Source: Bacteroidota bacterium
GTDB lineage: Bacteria; Bacteroidota; Bacteroidia; Flavobacteriales; Flavobacteriaceae
Assembly: GCA_949528465.1 (NCBI GenBank)
Contig: CATIMP010000029.1
Coordinates: forward strand, 1-36,797
DNA length: 36,797 nucleotides
Direction of reading: 5' to 3'
The stretch's first letter is position 1. Every line of letters starts with the position of its first letter. Shown here piece by piece: positions 29,753 to 36,797 of the stretch. The notes under the pieces were generated by a model. The model searched no databases. It was given only the letters and a program-made list of their open reading frames with translations, and was not told the origin of the DNA. The position numbers and the translations under genes are program-made.

Positions 29753-31180
29753 ATGCAACAAACCGCTCTCAGCGTCTGGGCCAACTGTTTATCATTTGTT
29801 CAGGATAATATTCATAATCAGGCATTTAGAACCTGGTTTGAGCCAATTAAGCCACTAAAACTTAATGGCGATGCGTTGAGTGTTGAAGTCCCAAGTAAAT
29901 TTTTCTACGAATGGCTTGAGGAACATTACATTAAAATTCTAAAAGTTGCACTCACAAAAGAGTTGGGTGCTAATGCAAGACTTGTTTACGTTATTCGAAT
30001 GGAAAACACATTTGGAAACAAAAAACCGTTTACTGAACAAATTCCAAGTCAAAATAAGGGACTTATAAAGGTACAAGAAGTCGAGGCGCCTTTACGAACG
30101 CATTCAACAGAACTGAAAAATCCGTTTGTTATTCCTGGTATCCGAAATTTAAAGGTTGAGTCACAACTTAATCCAAGCTATAATTTTGAAAATTTTCTTG
30201 AGGGGGATGCTAACAGACTTGCACGTTCTGCAGGAATTGCCGTTGCTAACAAGCCAGGTGGAACTTCTTTTAATCCACTCCTAATTTTTGGCGGTGTAGG
30301 CTTAGGAAAAACACATTTGGTTCACGCCATTGGGGTTGATATAAAAAGTAAATATCCAGACAAAACTGTACTTTACATTTCTGCTGAAAAGTTTACACAA
30401 CAATACATCGAAGCTGTTAAGAAAAACGCCCGTAACGACTTTATTCACTTTTACCAAGTAATGGATGTGCTGATTATTGATGATGTACAATTTTTCTCTG
30501 GTAAGTCTGGAACACAAGATGTATTCTTCCATATTTTCAATCATTTGCATCAAAATGGTAAGCAAGTTATCCTTACCTCAGACAAGGCGCCTGTTGATAT
30601 GCAAGATATTGAGCAACGTTTATTATCGCGTTTTAAATGGGGGTTATCTGCCGAGCTCATGCGCCCCGATTATGAAACACGCATTTCTATTCTTAAAAAC
30701 AAATTATATCGCGACGGGGTTGAATTACCAGAAGACATCATTGATTATGTTGCTAAGTCTGTAAAAACAAATATCCGTGAACTTGAAGGTGCAATTATTT
30801 CTTTGATTGCTCAGTCTTCTTTTAATCGCAAAGAAGTAACATTGGACCTTGCAAAGCAAGTAGTAGAGAAATTTGTTAAAAACACAAAACGCGAAGTTTC
30901 AATTGATCAGATTCAAAAAATTGTTTCTGAATATTTTCAAATGGATGTTACCACATTACAATCCAAAACACGAAAGCGACACATTGTGCAGGCAAGACAA
31001 TTAGCCATGTATTTTGCCAAAAAGATGACTAAAGCATCGCTTGCAAGTATTGGAGCAAAAATTGGACATCGCGACCACGCCACTGTCTTACATGCATGTA
31101 AAACTGTTGATAATCTTGCTTTTACTGACAAGCAATTTCGTAAATACGTGGAAGACTTAAGTAAAAAACTTACACACTAA
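29753..31180 (+). CDS. dnaA: Chromosomal replication initiator protein DnaA
   Basis: NPSYNFENFLEGDANRLARSAG, Walker A GGVGLGKTHLVHAIG, VLIIDDVQFF, C-terminal GHRDHATVLHACKTV DnaA-box binding motif. Confidence 0.98.
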   Translation: MQQTALSVWANCLSFVQDNIHNQAFRTWFEPIKPLKLNGDALSVEVPSKFFYEWLEEHYIKILKVALTKELGANARLVYVIRMENTFGNKKPFTEQIPSQNKGLIKVQEVEAPLRTHSTELKNPFVIPGIRNLKVESQLNPSYNFENFLEGDANRLARSAGIAVANKPGGTSFNPLLIFGGVGLGKTHLVHAIGVDIKSKYPDKTVLYISAEKFTQQYIEAVKKNARNDFIHFYQVMDVLIIDDVQFFSGKSGTQDVFFHIFNHLHQNGKQVILTSDKAPVDMQDIEQRLLSRFKWGLSAELMRPDYETRISILKNKLYRDGVELPEDIIDYVAKSVKTNIRELEGAIISLIAQSSFNRKEVTLDLAKQVVEKFVKNTKREVSIDQIQKIVSEYFQMDVTTLQSKTRKRHIVQARQLAMYFAKKMTKASLASIGAKIGHRDHATVLHACKTVDNLAFTDKQFRKYVEDLSKKLTH

Positions 31181-31184
31181 GAAC

Positions 31185-31637
31185 ATGGCAACCAAAGTGC
31201 TTATGGTGTGTCTAGGTAATATCTGCCGCTCACCGTTAGCAGAAGGTATTTTTCGTCATCTTTCTAGTGGGAAAAATTTTGTAGTTGACTCCGCAGGAAC
31301 AGCAAACTACCATACAGGAGCATCACCCGACCACCGCAGTGTAGCAGTAGCTGCAAAAAACGGCATTGATATTAGCAACCAAAAAGCGCGACAACTTACC
31401 CCAGCTGACATTGTTACCTTTGACCATATTTTGGTCATGGATGAACAAAATCTAAAAAATGCACACGCACTTTGCAGTTCAGCCAATCAACGAGATAAAA
31501 TTTCTTTACTTACTTCGGCAAGCGGTCATAATGCAACGCAAGTTCCTGATCCGTATTATGGCGATGAGCATGATTTTGAAACCGTTTTTTCATTAGTGCA
31601 CGAATGTTGTAAAGATTGGTTAGCAAAACACACATAA
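31185..31637 (+). CDS. Low molecular weight protein-tyrosine-phosphatase
   Basis: VLMVCLGNICRSPLAEGIF P-loop and VPDPYYGDEHDFE. Confidence 0.94.
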   Translation: MATKVLMVCLGNICRSPLAEGIFRHLSSGKNFVVDSAGTANYHTGASPDHRSVAVAAKNGIDISNQKARQLTPADIVTFDHILVMDEQNLKNAHALCSSANQRDKISLLTSASGHNATQVPDPYYGDEHDFETVFSLVHECCKDWLAKHT

Positions 31638-32356
31638 TGGAACAACAACCTTTAGGAACGTTATTTTTAATCCCAAACGCATTGGGAGACACTGCCCCTT
31701 TGGAAGTAATCCCCATGTCAGTAAAAAAAACAATTGAAGATTTACGGCATTTTGTTTTTGAAAAAGAAAAAGCAGGTCGCGCATACGTAAAACGCATCAG
31801 CCCGAAAGTGCCACAAAACACCATAACGGTATTTCTGCTTAATAAATTCACAACTCAAGAGGAGCTTTTGGATATGCTTACTCCATTAAAAAATGGAGAA
31901 AACATGGGCTTGATTACAGATGCCGGATGTCCAGGAATTGCCGACCCCGGAGCGGATTTGGTAGCCCTTGCGCATCAAAATAATATTCGTGTTACTCCGC
32001 TGGTTGGACCATCATCTATATTATTAGCCGTAATGGCCTCTGGACTAAATGGGCAATCATTTGCTTTTAACGGGTATTTGCCCATTGACAAAGCTGAGCG
32101 TAAAAAAGCGATAAAACAGTTTGAAAAAAAATCTAAAGAAATCCAACAAACACAGGTGTTTATTGAAACACCTTACCGCAACAATGCATTGTTAGATGAC
32201 TTTTGTAAAAGCTTACGCCCAGATACAAGACTTAGTATCGCCTGCGACATTACACTTTCAACAGAATTTATTCAAACACTAACAGCAGCTGAATGGAAAA
32301 AAACTAAAGAAGATTTTCTTCGACGCCCTGCCGTATTTTCGATTTTAGCATCTTAG
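31637..32356 (+). CDS. SAM-dependent methyltransferase, RsmI-like tetrapyrrole methylase fold
   Basis: MGLITDAGCPGIADPGADLVALA and PLVGPSSILLAVMASGLNGQSFAFNGYLP; start trimmed to MEQQP, overlapping the phosphatase stop by 1 nt. Confidence 0.88.
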   Translation: MEQQPLGTLFLIPNALGDTAPLEVIPMSVKKTIEDLRHFVFEKEKAGRAYVKRISPKVPQNTITVFLLNKFTTQEELLDMLTPLKNGENMGLITDAGCPGIADPGADLVALAHQNNIRVTPLVGPSSILLAVMASGLNGQSFAFNGYLPIDKAERKKAIKQFEKKSKEIQQTQVFIETPYRNNALLDDFCKSLRPDTRLSIACDITLSTEFIQTLTAAEWKKTKEDFLRRPAVFSILAS

Positions 32357-33387
32357 CGGTAGATATTCTTTTGACGCAACCAAGCGGTATATTTCTTTTT
32401 GTTTTTGTTGTGCTGACTAAGTGTATTTGCAAACAAATGATACCCCGTTCGACTTGGGTCAGCAACAAAATACAAGTAACTGTGTTTTTCGGGAAATAGC
32501 ACAGCATCAATGGCGCTCACATCTGGCATGGTGATCGGCCCTGGCGGAATGCCTCTTTTGCGATAGGTGTTGTATGGAGATTTTATTTTTAAATCTTTGT
32601 AAAGTACGCGTCGAATATCCAAATCAAAATCATTTGCCTTTCGTTTTAAGGCATAGATTACGGTAGGATCAGCTTGAAGACGCATGCGCTTACGAATTCT
32701 GTTTAAGTAAACACCTGCCACTGCTGGTCGTTCCCTGACTCGATACGACTCCAATTGAACAATGGCTGCCAACGCAATCACTTCCGTACGCTCAAGTTTC
32801 ATCTTTTTTCGAGCAGCCTCACGCTTTGGTGTCCAAAAGCGGTTGTATTCCAAAAGCATTCTTTTTCGAAACTGTTGCGCGTTGGTGTTCCAAAAAAACT
32901 CGTAGGTATTTGGAATACATACAGAAAATACATTTTCAGCATTAAGTCCGTTTTCCTCTAAAAAAGACGTTTCAAAAAAAGCATTGACAATAGCAGTACT
33001 ATCCGCCTCAATTTTATTTGCCACAAATCCAGCCAAATGAAATATCGTTTTTTGGTTGTTAAAGGTCAATTTTAACGGCTTATTTTCAGAACGTAAACGA
33101 TTAATCATATCGTTGTTATTCATGCCATATTCTAAAATAAAACGACCTGGAATAGGGCTATAGCCTTTACGGATAGCAGCTTGTTGGAACAAATCGATGC
33201 GTTTGACCACTTTAGATAAGGAATCATAAGCAGCTGCTTGAATGTTTACGGATGGAATAAGCACTTCTTTGGTTGGGGTGTCAAATACTGTGTTTTTGGC
33301 GAAAAATACGCGGTAAAAGTGCGTTACAAAAACACCTCCTATAATAAAGCCGATTAAGGCAATAGCTACTAAAATTCGTTGTTTCAT
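32353..33387 (-). CDS. mltG: Endolytic murein transglycosylase MltG
   Basis: ALAAIVQLES, GVYLNRIRKRMRLQADPTVIYAL, SPYNTYRKRGIPPGPITMPDVSAIDAVL; start trimmed to MKQRILV, avoiding overlap with dapF. Confidence 0.94.
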   Translation of the reverse strand: MKQRILVAIALIGFIIGGVFVTHFYRVFFAKNTVFDTPTKEVLIPSVNIQAAAYDSLSKVVKRIDLFQQAAIRKGYSPIPGRFILEYGMNNNDMINRLRSENKPLKLTFNNQKTIFHLAGFVANKIEADSTAIVNAFFETSFLEENGLNAENVFSVCIPNTYEFFWNTNAQQFRKRMLLEYNRFWTPKREAARKKMKLERTEVIALAAIVQLESYRVRERPAVAGVYLNRIRKRMRLQADPTVIYALKRKANDFDLDIRRVLYKDLKIKSPYNTYRKRGIPPGPITMPDVSAIDAVLFPEKHSYLYFVADPSRTGYHLFANTLSQHNKNKKKYTAWLRQKNIYR

Positions 33388-33389
33388 GC

Positions 33390-34172
33390 TTAATTTAATT
33401 CCCATTTTCCTGTGAAAACTGGGGTTGCGGGTCCTTGTAAAACAATAGACTCATATCCATGTGTAGTAGGTGAAAAAGAAACACTTAAATTTCCTCCTCG
33501 GGTTTGAATTTGAATTATTTCGGAAGTTGTTTTTTCGCTAATGTGCGTTGCTAATGCTGCGGCTGTCACGCCTGTTCCGCAAGAAAGTGTTTCCGCCTCT
33601 ACCCCACGCTCAAAAGTTCTTACAAATACCTTGTTGGCATCAAGCTGTTGCACAAAATTCACATTTGAACCATCAGAAAAATAGGGTGCGCCGTGCGCAA
33701 TTTTTGCGCCCGTAACTGCCACGTCAACAGCGTGTATATCAGAAACAAAAACCACGTGATGCGGAGATCCGGTATCTAAAAAAATATCCGCTTCTCGCTG
33801 TTCCCACTGTGACACTGAATGAAGTTCTAATGCTATCTGGCCTGAAATAAAATGAGCTTTGTGAAACCCATCAGAAGTACGAAAGGTAACTTTATCGCTG
33901 GTTAGACCTAAAGATTTTGCGTAATGAATGGCGCAGCGCGAACCGTTGCCACAAAGACTTCCTTCATGGCCATCAGCGTTAAAGTAACGCATATAAAAAT
34001 CTGAACTTTCGTCCTCCTCAATAGCTATAAATCCATCAGCACCAATACCAAAATTACGGTGGCAAATTTGAGCCACAGCTTTGTGGTTTTCAATAGGAAA
34101 TCGCATATCCCTATTGTCGATAACAACAAAGTCGTTCCCTGTTCCTTGATATTTTACAAACGAAAAAATCAT
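33390..34172 (-). CDS. dapF: Diaminopimelate epimerase
   Basis: KYQGTGNDFVVIDNR, GSLCGNGSRCAI, ETLSCGTGVTAAAL with both catalytic Cys. Confidence 0.96.
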   Translation of the reverse strand: MIFSFVKYQGTGNDFVVIDNRDMRFPIENHKAVAQICHRNFGIGADGFIAIEEDESSDFYMRYFNADGHEGSLCGNGSRCAIHYAKSLGLTSDKVTFRTSDGFHKAHFISGQIALELHSVSQWEQREADIFLDTGSPHHVVFVSDIHAVDVAVTGAKIAHGAPYFSDGSNVNFVQQLDANKVFVRTFERGVEAETLSCGTGVTAAALATHISEKTTSEIIQIQTRGGNLSVSFSPTTHGYESIVLQGPATPVFTGKWELN

Positions 34173-34176
34173 GGCG

Positions 34177-34184
34177 CAAATATA
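34177..34184 (-). promoter_or_regulatory. -7 element TATATTTG upstream of dapF
   Basis: Minus-strand exact TAnnTTTG, 4 nt before ATG 34172. Confidence 0.5.
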
Positions 34185-34208
34185 GCTATTATAGCACGAT
34201 GCACTATT

Positions 34209-34236
34209 GTTAAAAATGCGTTAAAGCACTTTTAAC
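34209..34236. promoter_or_regulatory. Inverted repeat with 11-bp-phased GTTAAA direct repeats; candidate operator
   Basis: GTTAAAAATGC-GTTAAA-GCACTTTTAAC: arms match 10 of 11; GTTAAA at 34209 and 34220 are exactly 11 bp apart. Confidence 0.6.
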
Positions 34237-34252
34237 TCACAATAAGTTGCTT

Positions 34253-34260
34253 TACATTTG
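34253..34260 (+). promoter_or_regulatory. -7 element TACATTTG of htrA transcription unit
   Basis: Exact TAnnTTTG, with TTTT at 34230-34233 exactly 19 bp upstream. Confidence 0.5.
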
Positions 34261-34263
34261 AAT

Positions 34264-34320
34264 ATGAAATTGAAAATAATTACGATAAAACCCTGGAAAG
34301 GGTATTTTATTTTGAAATAA
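34264..34320 (+). other. Candidate 18-aa leader ORF upstream of htrA
   Basis: ATG...TAA encoding MKLKIITIKPWKGYFILK; ATG 3 nt after the -7 element; ends 50 nt before htrA ATG. Confidence 0.35.
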
Positions 34321-34370
34321 ACACGTAATATCTGTGTTTTACTACATCCAAAACGTAAAAATTAAAATAA

Positions 34371-35762
34371 ATGAAATCGATTCTTAAAACCTCTACTATT
34401 GCGTTCATTTCGGCCTTTATTGCTGTGTGGGTATTTAGTCGTACGCAAGAAAACAACCCTATTTATACCACAAGCGCACCACAAGTAGTACCCACAAACT
34501 TTATCGCACCATCAACCACTACCGTCAGTGCTATGAGCACCGATTTTACGGTGGCAGCAGAAAAAACCATTGATGCTGTGGTGCATATTACCAATACGAG
34601 TATTGGAAATTCAAAACAACCCAATTCTATTTGGGAGTATTTTTACAATACTCCAAGGCGCGAATACCCAAGAATTGGAATGGGATCGGGAGTTATTGTT
34701 TCTTCGGACGGCTATATTATTACCAACAATCACGTAATTGAAGATGCATCTGAAATTGAAGTTACTACAAACGATAATAAGGTATACGAAGCTGAACTTG
34801 TAGGCACTGATCCAAGTGCTGATATTGCTGTGTTGCGTATTAATAGTGACCAAGTGTTCCCTTATGTGCGTTTTGCAGACTCAGACCTGACTCGGATTGG
34901 CGAATGGGTATTGGCGGTAGGTAATCCATATAACCTAAATTCGACCGTAACAGCAGGGATTATCAGCGCAAAATCTAGAGATTTAAGCAGCTATGACAGT
35001 AAAAATCAATCCTTCATTCAAACCGATGCAGCCGTAAATTCTGGAAATAGCGGAGGCGCATTGGTAAATCTTGACGGCGATTTAATTGGCATCAACACGG
35101 CAATTACCAGTAACGGTATGGGAACATTTATTGGGTATTCGTTTGCGGTTCCCAGCAACATGGCGCGGAAAATTTACGAGGATATTATTGAATTCGGAAA
35201 CGTGCAAAAAGCACTTTTGGGTGTTACTGGAAATGGACTTGACGCGCGTATTGCCGAGGAACTCGGCATTGAAGAAACCGAAGGATTCTATGTTGCTGGA
35301 CTTGAAGAAAGCATGGGTGCTAAAGAGGCTGGAATGCAAGAAGAGGATGTCATTATTAAAATTAACGACGCCCCTATTCGGAAGTTTGCTGACCTAACAG
35401 GCTACTTGGGCTCAAAACGCCCTGGCGACCGTGTGAATGTAACTTTTTTACGCAACGGCGAAGAAAAGACACTTTCGGTGGAACTTAAACGCACACCTTT
35501 CATAAATTATTATGGAATGCGATTGCGCGAACTCACCAAAAAGGAAGCTAAGAAATTAGACCTCAGCGAAGGTGTGCATGTCTCTGCCTTACAAAACGGA
35601 CGCTTGTATCGCCGTGGTGTACAAGAAGGTGATGTATTGCTTTCTGTAAACGGTAAAGACATAACTTCAACCGATGATGTACTGTCTTTGGACGAAGACA
35701 GTATTTACGAATTGGAGTTTATGAATCAAGACAAAGAGCGCATGCGCTTTATTTTTGAATAG
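34371..35762 (+). CDS. Do/DegP-like periplasmic serine protease HtrA
   Basis: GSGVIVSSDGYIITNNHVIEDA (His), DPSADIAVLRI (Asp), VNSGNSGGALVNLDG (Ser); two PDZ-like domains. Confidence 0.96.
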   Translation: MKSILKTSTIAFISAFIAVWVFSRTQENNPIYTTSAPQVVPTNFIAPSTTTVSAMSTDFTVAAEKTIDAVVHITNTSIGNSKQPNSIWEYFYNTPRREYPRIGMGSGVIVSSDGYIITNNHVIEDASEIEVTTNDNKVYEAELVGTDPSADIAVLRINSDQVFPYVRFADSDLTRIGEWVLAVGNPYNLNSTVTAGIISAKSRDLSSYDSKNQSFIQTDAAVNSGNSGGALVNLDGDLIGINTAITSNGMGTFIGYSFAVPSNMARKIYEDIIEFGNVQKALLGVTGNGLDARIAEELGIEETEGFYVAGLEESMGAKEAGMQEEDVIIKINDAPIRKFADLTGYLGSKRPGDRVNVTFLRNGEEKTLSVELKRTPFINYYGMRLRELTKKEAKKLDLSEGVHVSALQNGRLYRRGVQEGDVLLSVNGKDITSTDDVLSLDEDSIYELEFMNQDKERMRFIFE

Positions 35763-35766
35763 GCAG

Positions 35767-36306
35767 CTATTCCTTTTTTCGCTTTGTGGTGTGTTTCAAT
35801 TTTAAGACTGCAAAATTAAGCTCCAATGTGGTTTCTGATTCGGTTTCCGTCATGTCGTGATCTAGCAGGTCGGCCATCAGTTCACCGCTTTTTTTAAGGA
35901 GGCTGTTCTTTTTGTTCCCCGTGGTGGAGCTTGCTGCAGCTACCGTTTTTTGCAACGCGCGAAGTTTGGCAAAGGTTTCGATAATCAAAAAGGTGGTTTG
36001 TGTAGCCTGCCTGCTTTTTAATATAGTAGCTAACATATAAAGTCCTTTTTCGGTAAAAGCTTTGGGGTTTGTTTTGGCGTATTTCAAACTTTGGAGGTGG
36101 TCAAAATTTTTGACCAGTTCGCTTTTTTCTCGATTAGTGAGTTCCAAAATATAGCCTTGTGGGAACTTATCGGGGTTGTTTTTAATAGCTTGGTTTACCT
36201 CTTTGGTTTCCACTCCATATAATTGTGCTACATCTCGGTCTATCAAAACATTATATCCTTGAATGGTCATCAAGTTTTTTTCAATATGCTGTATACTATG
36301 GCTCAT
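35767..36306 (-). CDS. ORF6N (KilA-N-related) domain protein
   Basis: GYNVLIDRDVAQLYGVETKEVNQAIKNNPDKFPQGYILELTNREKSEL, FTEKGLYMLATILKSRQA: ORF6N signature. Confidence 0.9.
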   Translation of the reverse strand: MSHSIQHIEKNLMTIQGYNVLIDRDVAQLYGVETKEVNQAIKNNPDKFPQGYILELTNREKSELVKNFDHLQSLKYAKTNPKAFTEKGLYMLATILKSRQATQTTFLIIETFAKLRALQKTVAAASSTTGNKKNSLLKKSGELMADLLDHDMTETESETTLELNFAVLKLKHTTKRKKE

Positions 36307-36344
36307 CGTTTATAAATTCAGGGTTTACATCATAAATATAAGAA

Positions 36345-36377
36345 TTTGAAATTCATATTTCCTATTGCCTATCTTTA
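36345..36377 (+). promoter_or_regulatory. trmD promoter, TTTG-N21-TATCTTTA
   Basis: -33 TTTG 36345-36348; -7 TATCTTTA 36370-36377; ATG at 36382. Confidence 0.5.
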
Positions 36378-36381
36378 CCCC

Positions 36382-36797
36382 ATGCGAATTGATATCATAA
36401 GCGTTGTTCCAGACTTGATGCAAAGCCCTTTTGACGGATCCATCATGAAGCGTGCCCAAGACGCTAAATTAGTGGAAGTGCATTTCCACAACTTACGAGA
36501 CTACACCACCAATAACTACAAACAAGTGGACGATTATCCCTATGGCGGCGGCGCAGGAATGGTACTCATGATTGCCCCAATAGACAAATGCATCAGCGCA
36601 TTAAAAGCCGAGCGGGATTACGATGCCGTAATTTATATGACTCCCGACGGTAATGTGCTCAATCAAGGAACGGCAAATCAGTTTTCCTTATTGAAAAACA
36701 TTATCATTTTGTGTGGACACTACAAAGGTGTAGATCAACGGGTGCGGGATTTGTTTATTACCCACGAAATATCAATTGGCGATTATGTGCTTTCTGG
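36382..36797 (+). CDS. trmD: tRNA (guanine(37)-N1)-methyltransferase, 3'-truncated by window end
   Basis: [68 protein letters not shown]; missing from the ORF track because it runs off the window. Confidence 0.96.
   Translation, partial: MRIDIISVVPDLMQSPFDGSIMKRAQDAKLVEVHFHNLRDYTTNNYKQVDDYPYGGGAGMVLMIAPIDKCISALKAERDYDAVIYMTPDGNVLNQGTANQFSLLKNIIILCGHYKGVDQRVRDLFITHEISIGDYVLS

Overview
This is a roughly 36.8 kb segment of a low-GC Bacteroidota chromosome, most likely Flavobacteriia. The lineage call rests on gene content and order: PorQ and DUF4835/PorD-like T9SS proteins, a Bacteroidetes-type RpoZ, DUF6913, DUF2853, and TAnnTTTG-type -7 promoter elements. The window is densely coding and mostly core genome: cmk, porQ, lon, MFS, alpha/beta hydrolase, msrB, lpdA, DinB, SDR, aroQ, xerD, an OmpR-family two-component system, coaE, YbbR, fabI, recN, porD-like, coaBC, rpoZ, bamD, pagL-like, dapA, DUF6913, ligA, prmC, ribD, thioesterase, dnaA, LMW-PTP, RsmI-like, mltG, dapF, htrA, ORF6N and a 3'-truncated trmD. 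I found no tRNA, rRNA, CRISPR array, IS element, prophage or recognisable defence island. The observations most worth checking are: (i) the divergent dapF/htrA control region, with 11-bp-phased GTTAAA repeats inside an inverted repeat that overlaps the predicted htrA -33 box, followed by an 18-aa leader ORF; (ii) several genes whose predicted -7 element ends only 3-7 nt before the start codon, suggesting leaderless transcripts; (iii) a small accessory cassette between aroQ and xerD (dodecin, DUF937-like, DUF2853, and a 4-TM protein with a C-terminal Ada-like Cys module); (iv) a 17-bp palindrome in the lon 5' region and an interrupted micro-ORF beside it; (v) a pagL-like gene whose start codon appears non-canonical and whose 3' end overlaps dapA by 59 bp antisense. 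None of these is proven to be a new system.
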